Source of the DNA: Hofstenia miamia
Lineage: Eukaryota; Xenacoelomorpha; Acoela
Direction: 5' to 3'
DNA: 64,000 nt
Assembly (NCBI GenBank): GCA_004352715.1
Contig: SCFE01000011.1
Span: forward strand, 1,415,655-1,479,654
Shown here: one piece after another, positions 1 to 11,975 of the stretch
How the letters are laid out: each line of letters begins with the position of its first letter
Position numbering within the stretch: the stretch's first letter is position 1
Notes under the pieces: generated by a model
What the model was told of the DNA's origin: nothing
Databases searched by the model: none
Seen by the model: only the letters and a program-made list of their open reading frames with translations
Translations under genes and position numbers: made by a program

Positions 1-432
1 TATGGACTGCAATTATTTCTAGATGATTATAGTAATCAAATCATAATTCACAATGAGAAGATCATTGCTTACTTTTGGAAGAGATGTCCACGTTTCAGTA
101 AATTTTCATCAAAAAATAATTTATTATCGGCAATCAACAATCGGGAGTGCTCAACTCAAAATCTCTCTGCCTCTGCGTCAAGTTTTGCGACTTCATAGCT
201 CTTGCCCTGAACTGATGAAGCCGGATGTGCGTATGATTTGTACATCACTAGTCCTTGTTTATTTATTTATTTTATTGCATTTGTCAAATTTGGCAAAATA
301 AATCGCTTTCATCATCAATATTGTCAATAACATATTTGTAAATATAGTATCCACAACATCATACATTTTTAAGGCAAATAGTAGAATAGTCTGCAATGTT
401 TTTAATGCTATAAAACACATCTTGGCCTTAGA

Positions 433-436
<4 letters not shown>

Positions 437-471
<35 letters not shown>
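437..471. repeat. (TA)n microsatellite; representative of ~20 such tracts
   Basis: Similar tracts lie near 2288, 6179, 7050, 9991, 12036, 13848, 13949-14016, 21359, 31312, 39241, 39345, 41900, 54425, 56068, 56268, 57025 and 63546, and around the large gaps. One of them (7050-7066) reaches into gene A exon 1. Confidence 0.95.
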
Positions 472-477
<6 letters not shown>

Positions 478-485
478 TTTGCTCA

Positions 486-2282
486 AGATTTTTTAATTGG
501 ATTTTCGTGAATCTTAACTTTGAGGAAATTGATATAATGCGATTTACAAACTTTAAAGATGGAATTCTTACATAGATTACCATTTTAAATCTAAAAATTC
601 TGTTTTAATTATTTAAGGTTTTCTGTTTTCATATTATTTTTTGATTTGGTATTCAACTTTGTGATGCTCTCCATATAAACTTAAGGCTAAAATTTTTTCA
701 ATTTACATGTTACAGCATAACGGTTTAAATTAATTTTTGTAATATTTAGGATGAAAATATGAGGTATGAATTTCTTATATATGTTATGTTTGAATAATAA
801 AATGGCTAGAATTTAATAAATAAATTACAACAAATATTATCACGAAAAATTATATTTGTATACTCTACTCTATTATTCACTTATTCCAGTATATATAAGG
901 CTTTAAATGAAAAAACTTCAAACTCGTATTGTATGACACAATTGAATTATATTTAGAAAATTCAAAAGACGTACATCAGGTAATTCTCTACATATTTTAA
1001 AATATTTTTGCTAACATTTTTCCATGTAAATTGTTTACTCGCATTATGTATTTGTTAACTTTCCAATGTTGCTCCTTCCTCATTGGATGTTCTCATTTGG
1101 CTAAAACAATTTTTTATATAATTTTACTATTTTCAGTAAGCCCTATTCTATCATTTATCAAACTATAATAAAATTGCTACTTCTTATTCCATGATTCAAA
1201 AATTTCTTCAAAATTTTTATGTTCAATTTCTAAAACATGCATATATTATACATATTATTGAAATTGATTATTTAATTGAAAAAATGATATTCAACAGCTT
1301 ATCTTGATATGTCTAAGATTTCATTAATTATTGCATATCTTAAGAATATAAATTTTGTCGTTTTTATGGATAGAGCATCAATGTTTTGCCAGTTTGTTGT
1401 TTGAAGCTTTTGGAAGATTACTATCAGCAGATTCTCATTACCGGTCCAACCCCAACTGCCCTATCTTAATAAGCTAGTTTAACATCGTGGTTAACTAAGG
1501 GGCCTTATCTCAAAGTATTCTTTTTCAAAACCTTCATAAAACCGCTACTTTTAAGCGCTTTTGCATTGCCAAAACTGTATGTGATTTACTGAATAATAGA
1601 TGAACTAAACTAATGACAATTTATGAAACATCTTTATGTACGTGCTTCATTCAATTCTAAAATATATCCATCAAAATTCACCAACATTTCCTAATTTTAA
1701 ACTCTTCAACCTTATAGCAAACACACATTAATTATTAGAAAAGTAAATTTTAAGAAAATAAAGATGCAAAATTCCTTTATTAGTAGAACAAATGATTACA
1801 CAGGAATGCTAAGCATCTAATAACATTTTTAAGTGTGATAGCACCATTTTTTCTAATGTAATGAAAACTGTTTAAGTTTATTGTTACAGACTTCAATAAA
1901 AAAAATTTTATACTGCAATTTAAATTTATATTTAAAAATTTAATTTGATGCCTTCTATGTATATTTTTGTTAGAGTTCATTTTGTATGCATGTTTATCTG
2001 ACAGCACCAATATTTTTTGGAAATTTTTAAATTTTACTATGAAATAGGTTTAAAATTTAAAAGATGCATAAATATTTCAGACGTGTATCATAAATTTTCA
2101 ATTTCATTTATTTTCTTAGCTAATTGTTGAACTTTTAGAAACTCTCTCCAAAGCGTACCGTTGGGTGAAGAAGTAAGGCTCATCGAATAACGGATTTTGT
2201 TAAATTTGTAAAAACGTTTAATTGTGTGACGGATAGATTTATAATAAAATTATATTTACATTTTCTTCACACTATAATCATA

Positions 2283-2324
<42 letters not shown>

Positions 2325-3110
2325 CAAATTCAGAAGGCTGTGTTCTTATAGTACCTGATGTGATCCTCAGTTAGCAACAATATTTAAACTTGGTTTATTT
2401 GGTAAATGAAAAAATCGTCCCTTGCGTGAAATATTTGTTTTAAGATTGAATTTTCTTGTTACAACAAATCATTTTTGTTAAAGAAGCATGAAATGAATAG
2501 TATAATGCAATTATATTTTATTTGATTGATTTGATGGCTTTCATTTCTCCATTAATGAAAAAAGCTGTACAGCCTCATCAAGTCGCATTGTTCTATTAGC
2601 ATTTGACATCTCATTAATATCCAGCGCATTTTTTGTGTATAATTACTGGCATAATTTTTATTGTTGACAAATATATTTGTATATATGCATATATATGCAC
2701 ATATATCGATGAACTGTACTATGGGTCTTGTTACACATAGAATTCAGATGCCTATAGTATATTGTTTGTGTTTTTTTCTGTTGTAATATACAAACAAAGG
2801 GCATATATATTTCAATTTCGAAAAATTTTTTAAACGGCTAAAATTGATGATGGTTATAAACACTAATGCTCTGTAAAAATTGCTTAGCATTTACTTACAG
2901 ATATTGATGCTCTGTACTATGGGGATGTTTACACTCTATCTTATTTACTGTAAAGTGTTCTTCTTTTTTTTTCTAGTATTTCTCTACATGCTTGTTGTTT
3001 TTCTTTAGGCATTTTTCAATGCATATCCCCTTCAAAGGATAAGGTTATTTTGATTTTGTTAATATTGTTTTTTTACTTACTATAGGTGAATATTATTTTA
3101 GCTTTTAGTA
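486..3110. other. AT-rich DNA, no gene seen
   Basis: Low-complexity A/T tracts and one (TA)n run near 2288. The few open frames are short, T/A-codon driven and lack domain signs. Confidence 0.6.
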
Positions 3111-3117
3111 TGTACTT

Positions 3118-4049
3118 CTGAAAAACCCACATTTACATACTGTATTTACATTAATTTACATTTAGTTTGAAAAACCTACTTTGACATACTGTATTTACAT
3201 TAATTTATATTTAGTTTGAAAAACCTACATTGACATACTGTATTTACATTAATTTATATTTAGTTTGAAAAACCTACTTTGACATACTGTATTTACATTA
3301 ATTTATATTTAGTTTGAAAAACCTACATTTACATACTGTATTTACATTAATTTACATTTAGTTTGAAAAACCTACTTTGACATACTGTATTTACATTAAT
3401 TTATATTTAGTTTGAAAAACCTACATTTACATACTGTATTTACATTAATTTACATTTAGTTTGAAAAACCTACTTTGACATACTGTATTTACATTAATTT
3501 ATATTTAGTTTGAAAAACCTACATTTACATACTGTATTTACATTAATTTACATTTAGTTTGAAAAACCTACTTTGACATACTGTATTTACATTAATTTAT
3601 ATTTAGTTTGAAAAACCTACTTTGACATACTGTATTTACATTAATTTATATTTAGTTTGAAAAACCTACATTTACATACTGTATTTACATTAATTTACAT
3701 TTAGTTTGAAAAACCTACTTTGACATACTGTATTTACATTAATTTATATTTAGTTTGAAAAACCTACATTTACATACTGTATTTACATTAATTTACATTT
3801 AGTTTGAAAAACCTACTTTGACATACTGTATTTACATTAATTTATATTTAGTTTGAAAAACCTACATTTACATACTGTATTTACATTAATTTACATTTAG
3901 TTTGAAAAACCTACTTTGACATACTGTATTTACATTAATTTATATTTAGTTTGAAAAACCTACTTTGACATACTGTATTTACATTAATTTATATTTAGTT
4001 TGAAAAACCTACATTGACATACTGTACTTACATTAATTTACATTTAGTT
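3118..4049. repeat. 49-bp satellite, 19 units, with higher-order pattern
   Basis: There are nineteen head-to-tail units of 49 bases without length change. Two main variants differ at fixed sites: A has CTACTTTGAC...TTATATTTAG, and B has CTACATTTAC...TTACATTTAG. A third variant (CTACATTGAC) occurs as unit 3 and, in a modified form, as unit 19. The order is B A C A, then BABABAA twice, then C. The seven-unit block (343 bases) is therefore itself duplicated. The array ends cleanly at both sides in unrelated AT-rich DNA. Confidence 0.95.
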
Positions 4050-6175
4050 TGAATATACATGAACCTGATTCAGAAGTAATACTGAAAATTTCAAAAACAT
4101 CAGACTTAAAATCAAATTTTCAAACATTCACAATAATAATCAAGCTTCCCTTTAGAAGTTTGAAAAATATTCAAATATTTAAATTGATTTTGAATGTTTT
4201 TATATTTATACAAAAAATTTAGAATAAATGCATCATCATTTATTAGTATATGATTTTTGAACTTGCGTATTAGAATGATGTTTAATAAAATTTAACAACA
4301 GTATTTATTGCAGTATTCCTAAAATTATTCATGAATTTAAGCATAGGAAATAGTTGCAGGTGAATAGGAAAAAACATCATTTGTATTTAAATTTGGGTTG
4401 AGTCTGCAATATATAATTAAATAATGAATTCTTACGAAAACATCACTTGCAAGTCTTAAAGGTAGCCCTTACAATTCACTTAATGCATTATTGTGTTTAT
4501 TAACTAAATTACTAATCCATATTTTTTTAAAATTAATTCAATTACTCATAATTTTACAATATACACAATTTATAGGATAGCTTCTCCATGTTTGGTAATC
4601 CTGCATGGAAAAATGAGTTATAAGTTTGACATCATAAATTACTTCTTCATCATTGTTCTTGACATTATTTACGACGCTTACTTTAAACTTAACCCAATGT
4701 AATATTTTGCAGAGGTCATTAATTCTTGTTGCACAGACCTTCACTGAATAAATTGACCCTATTGGATTTCAATAATGTACGTAATTGTCTTTTTGACCAA
4801 CTTCAAAATCATCATAGTTTTCTTTATCCAACAAAAATCATAAATTGATCGCTTTCAGTTGATTTGTAACAAATTTTGGTTAAGGTGCAAGTAGCATTTT
4901 TTAAAAACCATATTAACTAAGACGAATTTTAGAGTTATTGAGTTTTTTTAAGAGTTGATTTTAAGAGGAGGGCATTGTTCTCCACTTCCACCTTATGATT
5001 GCTTTCTGTATTTTTGAATGGGAGCGTTATTATAAATTTACTTAGTAAACATTTTATATAACAAATTTCTGCAACACTAATATAAGTTTATAGACATCTC
5101 TTACTGTTTCCGGGTTTTTGTATGATTCTCTGAATATATAAAATACTTTTGGCTTAACCAATTTCGTTAACGGTAAGTACATTGAGAGTGGAAAGTGGAA
5201 GGTAAGACTGTTCTAAAGTTCCACCTGCAGGGCTTACCAATTATGAGTCTCGCTTTTGATTTTCACTGCACTGAACAGCGTCTCCTAAACAGAGAATTAA
5301 CTTCTAAAAATTATGAAAGATCTTAACTGTCGCGGTTAAAGTTCAACATTAGAGTATATTAAATACCACTGCGGGGATAGATTATTCAAGACTTGGCAAT
5401 GATTTTATTCAGAATAAGTACGAAATTTTTTTGTTAACCGACTTTTCTGAAAAAAAATTTTTAGTTAATATTTTAATTCAAGAATAATTGTCTGACTTGT
5501 CTGACATTCTGTAGAATGGTATTGTGTGTACCTATATATAACAAGAGAAGTAAAAGAGTTTACAATTACTTGAATGAATCTCCCATCCCAACGAAAGGCA
5601 CCTTGCTACAATTTATTCTTGATACTTTTTAAAAATTGCATAATCCCAATCCGGAAGCGTGGCTGTAAAAAATTGAGAGTTTCCGACTGGAAGAAGCGCT
5701 AAAGAGAATTAGGCTATAATAATTGTTTGCATTTTATCATAATTGAAAAATTCAATTTCATACACTATGGGAAAGTCATTCTTATTCTAGAAGATTAATT
5801 TTTTTTTAAATATAAATAAAGTTCGCATTTCCCTAAAGCTAGCGGTTTTCTTGGTTATTAACGCCATCTTGTGACTGGCAAATGAATTGCAATTCTAAAG
5901 TAATGACTTGATTACGCTTGTTGAATTCATTTTGCAACTAACTTTGCATTTTACTAAGGATAGTTAAATTTTTGAATTACATAATAAGTCATTGAAATGC
6001 AATTGCAAATTATGAAACGTTAATTGCAAGAAACCCTAAGTCAAATGAAATCCTAATTTAAAACTAAGAACTTGCAGTGCTTTAAAACAATATTTATGTA
6101 AAATTTATATTTTATCTTTTTAAAACCTATTAGATAAATTTAGACGTTTCAGTGTGAGGAATGTTTCTTACATAC

Positions 6176-6236
<61 letters not shown>

Positions 6237-6250
6237 GCAATTCATTATAT
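4050..6250. other. AT-rich DNA, no gene seen
   Basis: Nothing recognised between the 49-bp satellite and the LINE relic, apart from a (TA)n tract at 6179-6230. Confidence 0.6.
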
Positions 6251-6640
6251 TTTCCCCCTATTCTGGGAAAGAAATTGGAAACAATATCCAATTAACTGTT
6301 AACAAAAAACACAGAGATCCTGTTATATAACTAGGTGTTGATATTGACAAAGATTTAAAATTTGATCATGTTATCCTAAAAATGATTTGAAAAATGGCTT
6401 CTGGTGTTAGATACTTATACCACCTCAGAAATTTAAGGCCAGAATCAAGTTCATCTATTACATGCATTTTGTGTATTGCAATTACATTATTGCTTATTTT
6501 TATTTATTCATTTTATTACAAAAAGTCGCTATTTATTATCAATAAGTTATAATTAGTCTTTAAAAGCTTGCTCACACAAGCATGATCATGTTAGTGAACA
6601 CAGACGAAAGTATAATATATTGTCCACGCCATATCAAGTA
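6250..6640 (+). pseudogene. LINE reverse transcriptase C-terminal relic
   Basis: The broken frame reads LGVDIDKDLKFDHV, then KMASGVRYLYHLRNLRPESS and a Tyr/Phe/Ile-rich tail. This is the usual post-catalytic region of CR1/Jockey-type reverse transcriptases (YLGVxIDxxLxWxxHV...K...LxxLR). Several in-frame stops show it is dead. It starts directly after a (TA)n tract and ends about 60 bases before gene A exon 1. The exact LINE clade is not determined. Confidence 0.55.
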
Positions 6641-6698
6641 CAATTCCGTGCATTGTATATATTTTCTAATGAAATTATTTTAGATTATATTTTGCTTC

Positions 6699-7066
6699 AT
6701 GTCTGTTTTATTGCTCTTGTGCCTATTGAAAAATGCTAAAGCCTTCAATCGAATGGCAGTTCGTCAGATGAAATTTGATGACTTCCATGAAGGTGCTATG
6801 ATGTCTTTGACGCCAATTGAGGAAATCACACCAGTGAAACGAGCGGCTCAATGCATGGCTAAGTGCATCCATACTTATGGATGTCAATCTCTCACACATG
6901 ATGCCTTTTCTCAGTTATGTCGCTTGTTTGATAGAGACCGATTCACTGATGTAAACAGTTTTACGACTGGACATCCTCCAAATATAAAATATTTTGGAAT
7001 GCTGGCATCTACTGAACCAACCTGTAAGCGCGGGGAAGTTGCCATCACATCATATATATATATATA
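6699..7066 (+). CDS. Gene A exon 1: signal peptide + PAN/apple-like domain
   Basis: The exon opens with a hydrophobic leader (MSVLLLLCLLKNAKA) followed by a Cys-rich module. Its pattern is QCxxKCIHxxxCxS...CxLFDxDR, then TGHP..I.YFGML and a final Cys near residue 114. This fits a PAN/apple-like extracellular domain, so a secreted or surface protein is inferred. The gene B exon at 43449-43837 is clearly paralogous: it shares LAVRQM/MAVRQM, FDD, the Cys spacing, and LFD.DR...TGHP.N..Y.GML. A (TA)8 run closes the exon. The open frame stops at TAG (7065-7067), but a GT donor (GTACTG) starts on the G of that stop. Splicing there leaves two bases over, exactly the phase needed for the next exon at 9025. 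The ATG could be the true start, or an acceptor at 6681-6683 could precede it. If the weak donor is not used, the product is a PAN-only secreted peptide. Confidence 0.7.
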
Positions 7067-9024
7067 GTACTGTGGAGAAGTTTGGAAACACTTGGTAAAT
7101 TTAATGATTTTTTTTAAAAGTATATTTATGTTCCATCTTGACACTCATATTTCTGACTTGCATACAAATTGATAGACTAAGATATAGTAGGATAAAATAA
7201 AATCAAAAATGAATGTTATCTCCAAATCAATTCACAATATTATAGTTAAGTGTTATAGTTTAGTACTTGAATCCAGGTAATGGATTTAGGCCATATCTTT
7301 CTTTACTAAGTTTAATAAAATTTTCAAAAATATCTGCTAATAATAGTGCATCAATTTTAAATACAAAATCGTCAATTCCTTTCCTGATTTAATATCATAC
7401 TTTTAAATTTCATTAATATTTCTTACTATTATAAATTTATTTGGAGTCTTTTGAGTTAGAGTTTATCAAAATATTGAAAGCTATCAAAAAATTTATATGG
7501 ATAGGCTAATTTAGATTTTATAAGTTCACATTCACCAAAATACTTCTCTAGAAGGTGTTAATGCTGGAGAATATTTGCAAAATAATTTAATGATGATGCA
7601 AGAAATCTGAATGAACCATAAACCCTATACAACCATATTGTACAAAATATATTCTTCTTGAGTTTTACATAAGAGTTTTATAACTAACTTTCCTTCACAT
7701 TTAAATATTTCATTGAAAAATAAATGTGAATCATTTCATAAATAATTATGAAAATACAAAGGTAGAAAAACCATTTGTCGTTTTTGAACCATTCAATTAC
7801 AATCATTACAAGCAGGACACCTATATTTACCAGTTAAATGACAATGATATCTTAATAATTTTTTACTTGCACACTACATAGATAATATTCCTAAAAATCA
7901 GTATGCAATAATACCTTCTTATTAACAAGTAATAAAGATTTTTTATTGTAGCAAAAAATCCAAATATTACATGACAAAGTCATTTTTTATGGTAATTTGT
8001 TAAGAATGGAATAGATAAAACAAATTTGAAAATATTTTACACCTTATTACATTAGAAGTATAGCAATGTCATTATATTTAGTTAATATTTGTGCCAAAAC
8101 AAGTAACCACATGAATTGAATGCCTAGTTTCTCAAATTTGATATAGCTGAGAAAATCATAGAAAAGAATATTAACTTCACTTGAAAGATTTTTTGGAAAA
8201 TATCACAGCCAAATAATGTATTCATGTCACACATCACTTTATTAAATGAATAATGAATTCCATTAACCACTCATAGTGTCTCAAAATAGTGCTAATGAAA
8301 ATTAAAAATTATTATTTGATGACATAATGCTTTTTAGGACATCACTAGACAGGAAATTTTAAGAGTTTCCATTGAGAATTACAAACTTGTAAGACATTTA
8401 AAAAAAATTAAAATGTTTTTTTAAGACCCATGGACTAATAACTTTAAACAATTTGCACTTGTTCCTAAGTTATTAATTGTACATTGTTCTCAATATTGAA
8501 AACCATTGCATTTTAAACTTTTAATAGACATTTGATAAGGCTATTGCACTTCATAAATTCAATCAGAATTGTAATGTTAATTTTATATGTATTGATTTTC
8601 ATTCTTTAAAAAAAACAATTTTATATTTGGCGATTCTTATATATTCTATTTTTGTAATGTTAATTTTGTAAAAATTTTTATCAGAATTGTATTTTGGGGC
8701 AAATTGTATACATTTTAAATCATGTTAATATTTACAAAATTTTCATTTATGATATAATTACCAGCCAATTACAATACATATTATAGTAACAACTTTTTCA
8801 TGTGAATTTATAAAATTCTGCAATCATTGTTCTTACTGAAGCAAGCAATTGCAATGCTAAATAATATAAAAATTCTATAGAGATTTCAAAAGAATATGAA
8901 TTACTAAAATGTCAATTGAATAATGTTACAACTTTATTTTAGGTAGGCCTTAATTTTTGTAAATGCTTCTGATATATTTGCTTCATTTGTTCTATTCTTC
9001 AGATTTAATAATCCTTTGTATTAG
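7067..9024. other. Gene A intron 1
   Basis: About 2 kb of AT-rich sequence between the proposed GTACTG donor and the TTAG acceptor. No repeat family or exon was recognised. Confidence 0.5.
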
Positions 9025-9191
9025 CAAAAAGTATCTTAATGGCTTTTGGAATTCTTGGGGTAGTTGGGGATCCTTTTATCTGGTGTATCCAACTGTTTGG
9101 ACCTCATGGGCTTATGATGAGTCATCAGATGATGAATCAACGTCTTGTTCAGGAACAATCTGTGAAATATATAAAAGCATATATTATCACT
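9025..9191 (+). CDS. Gene A exon 2: Trp-rich, first half of TSP1-like repeat
   Basis: The exon lies between an acceptor (TTTGTATTAG, ending 9024) and a consensus donor GTAAGTAG at 9192. It reads KKYLNGFWNSWGSWGSF, then a Ser/Asp/Glu-rich stretch with two Cys. The W-x2-W-x2-W spacing is that of thrombospondin type-1 repeats. It aligns without gaps at its start with the gene B exon at 53776 (KINKHGEWDTWSTFGFA). Both exons take one leading base and leave one base (T) over, and the leading phase matches the PAN exon donors. Part of the stretch also reads as an overlapping frame (MAFGILGVVGDPF...), which I regard as a shadow. TSP1 function in adhesion or matrix binding is family knowledge; the role here is inferred. 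Confidence 0.65.
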
Positions 9192-9987
9192 GTAAGTAGT
9201 TTGTATTCTGCTAGTCATGTACACATGTAGCAGAAAGTTTATAATGAAAATTTTGAATTTATGATAACTTAACTTTAAATTTTATGAAGTTTTATGCAAA
9301 ACCCAAAGACAATTGCCAGTGAAGGAATACATAAAATAAGAAAATATTTNTATTTAGAATTCTATGCAACTTATATTTTAGATGTAAGATCTCGAAAAAA
9401 TTTAAGGTAAGTAATGTTTAAATTTATTGCTCTATTTGAAATAAAGCTAAAATATATTTTCTCCGTAAGTAATTTCATTTTATAATATTGCATTCTCACT
9501 TTATGAAATATCACTGCATTAAAGGCAATACCTATGAAACTACTACTATCGTGAATTCATTTTTTAATGCAGTTTTTTTCGAAGCTTACATATCTATACT
9601 AAATAATCTTCAACCGTGTAATTCAGGTGCAGATGTCTCAGCTGTCTTATGACCGCCGCGTCAAAGCGTTCAGTTCTGGGGTCTAGTTGATCCATATTAT
9701 TCTCATGTTACTATTGATGACAGCGTTGTTGTCTCGCTTCGGCACTAATTGCCACGTATTTCTAGATGCTGCCAGTGCTGAACATATCCGCAGATGTTCT
9801 AATTGCATTATATTTGTGTTAGTCCAGATGCTTGTACTCTATTACATACTTAAGCTGGCCTCGTTAATGTATACTACGTTAAAATGCTTGTCTAAATGGT
9901 ACTCTTGGAGGTTCTATCTTTGCGAGATTAGATGCTACGCTATCACTATGTTATTGCTTTTCTATATTGCTAACTATGATGATACTA

Positions 9988-10021
<34 letters not shown>

Positions 10022-10854
10022 TTTAGAAAATAGGGCTAAATATTTTGTAGACTAAGGTTGCATGAATAGAACATCGAAATGGAACAACAATATCACTTTG
10101 TAAACGCCATTTTTTACCCAAATTTTTTTAGGCTTTCTTTATATTATTACGCCCTGACTTTTAAATAATTAACACAAACACCTGGTCTCTGTTAATTAGG
10201 TCAAGTAAATGACTGAGTTTTGTTTATAATTTTTTATATCTTTTGATAAATATCAGCAAAAAGAAACCATGTAAATAGATTTCAATATTGAATACGTCAA
10301 ATGAAACCAGCATGAAAAATAATATGAACTAAATTTTTTCCTTTGCAATTTTCAAATGAAATCAACACGATGAATGGGTGTAAGTGCGTCCATGCCCTAT
10401 TGAATTCGCTTGACGAATTCCCCAAGTTGAACCAGTTTACTCGGTGCTGTAGATATTTTAAGTGTGAATGTTCAAGTTATTATAAGAATAATTAATGCAA
10501 AGCTTTAGCAGTAAGTGAATATTACTTGAAAACAAGAACAAAATTAATTGAGAGTATATTTTTTTACGATGCGTCGAAAAATATTTTTAACTTTGTTTAG
10601 ATTAAATTATTCACTTTAAATACACAAAATTATTAGCACAATGGTGACGAATGTAAACCAGGACATTTTGCTCCAAGTACGATTATTCCATAATTATAGA
10701 ATAATGAATTTTACTGTTGTAATGAAGTTTCAATGCAAACATGTTGTCATTAATAATTTCTTTGACTTGTCAATAGCCGTATGCAGCATTGTCTATGCTG
10801 TCTAATGCAGTTTCGTCGGCTCATAGCAACATATTGACAATTTATGAAATAGTT
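9192..10854. other. Gene A intron part
   Basis: AT-rich sequence with a GC-richer patch at 9600-9980. That patch holds a 122-codon hydrophobic open frame ending in translated (TA)n; it has no recognisable domain and I treat it as noncoding. Confidence 0.4.
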
Positions 10855-10998
10855 TAGCAATAATATGTAATTATGATGTCTACTAAATGTTTTGTAAGCG
10901 TCTTCTAAGCAACACCTTCTAGACCTGGTCTAAACTTCTTCTAAACCATTTTAAAATATGTTATAAGACGTCTTCTAAATGTTTTATTGTTTATTGGG
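10855..10998. mobile_element. Partial MITE, same end as element at 37207
   Basis: The segment ends with the same terminal sequence as the complete element at 37207-37622 (CGTTTTATTGTTTATTGGG, here one base different). It carries the same internal words (GTCTTCTAAA, AAGACGTCTTCTAAA). Only the right end and sub-terminal region can be seen. It lies about 500 bases upstream of the P-element-like relic. Confidence 0.5.
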
Positions 10999-11479
10999 AC
11001 TTTTGTTCCTGCTCAGCCCCCTAGTGTTTTCTCGAATTCGGAATTGTTATCACCATCACAGCGAATCAAAAAATGTTCAGGAGGAATTTGAAAAGCAGGA
11101 TACGATAACTGAAACCATTTTGGAAAATTTACCAATAATTAGATGCACTCTACATTCTTTATTTGTATCAATGAATTTGAGATTCGGATTATATCATAGG
11201 AGCTTGATGAATTCCAGATTTTACAATCAAGATTCATTTTGCTTCATCTCATCAAAATAATTCAATGCTTTCAAAGATGTACTATTATTTCTTCTAATCA
11301 TAGCAAAATAACTCATTGGAATGTATTTGTACATTTTTTGATATGTTTGCAGGATAAGAATTTGATGATGAGGATCTTTTAAAATACAAATTTCTGCGAA
11401 GACAGTTATTTTATTTGTTTTGGTAAAAATCAGAGGAAAAGGCTTTTTAATAGAGAGGATTGTCAATTTGCATTGAATA

Positions 11480-11975
11480 CACTTGCTTATGCTTTTAACC
11501 AATTTGGGTAAGCTTGTTAAATTTCTCATGCCTGTTTCTTCAAAGAACCCAGTACAATGTCTCACTAAAGATACTGCTGCTGCGATATTTACTATAGCAA
11601 ATGGAATTAGGGTACACACATACGCATCGACTAATACACTTTACTTAGTCAAAATTCGTCTGATGCATTAGAATCGATGTTTGGAAGATACCGTCAATCT
11701 GCTGGTGGAAATTGTCTACATATCAGTGAGAAGTTTTTAGTGCTAATAGAATTATTCTTTCGACACGAATACTTTCACATATCAGTTTTGATGAATATAA
11801 TATGGCAATTAAGTAATTTAGTTCATTCTTGCAACTCTTGCTTACCTAGAATAATTTATTCGGATACTGACTTATTGAATGTAGTTATTTTCATTAGCGA
11901 AATGACGAAAATATTCAGCACACCATAGCATATGTAGCTGGATTCTTTAGCCGTAAGAATGTAAAAAACTCAGTT
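11480..11975 (+). pseudogene. P-element/THAP9-like transposase relic
   Basis: In one frame the relic reads SDALESMFGRYRQSAGGN. This matches the conserved TDPLExRFGxYRQxSGGN motif near the C-terminus of P-element-type transposases. About 75 codons later, in another frame, IAYVAGFFSRK matches the VxYVAGYxxRK motif that follows in the family. An upstream fragment (LTKDTAAAIFTIANGI) may belong to the same gene. Frames shift several times and stops are frequent, so it is inactive. No THAP zinc finger was seen. It lies in the gene A intron between exon 2 and the second TSP1 half. Confidence 0.55.

Noticed and set aside
3118-4049. CRISPR-like array
   Set aside because: Units are contiguous 49-bp tandem copies without spacers, in animal DNA.
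9036-9230. Alternative frames over gene A exon 2 (both strands)
   Set aside because: Only one frame aligns with the gene B exon and matches splice phase.
9687-10055. 122-codon hydrophobic open frame
   Set aside because: It ends in translated (TA)n, has no domain, signal or splice logic, and lies in a gene A intron.
11227-11619. 130-codon open frame on the minus strand
   Set aside because: It overlaps the plus-strand P-element-like relic and shows no recognisable motif. It is probably chance in relic DNA.
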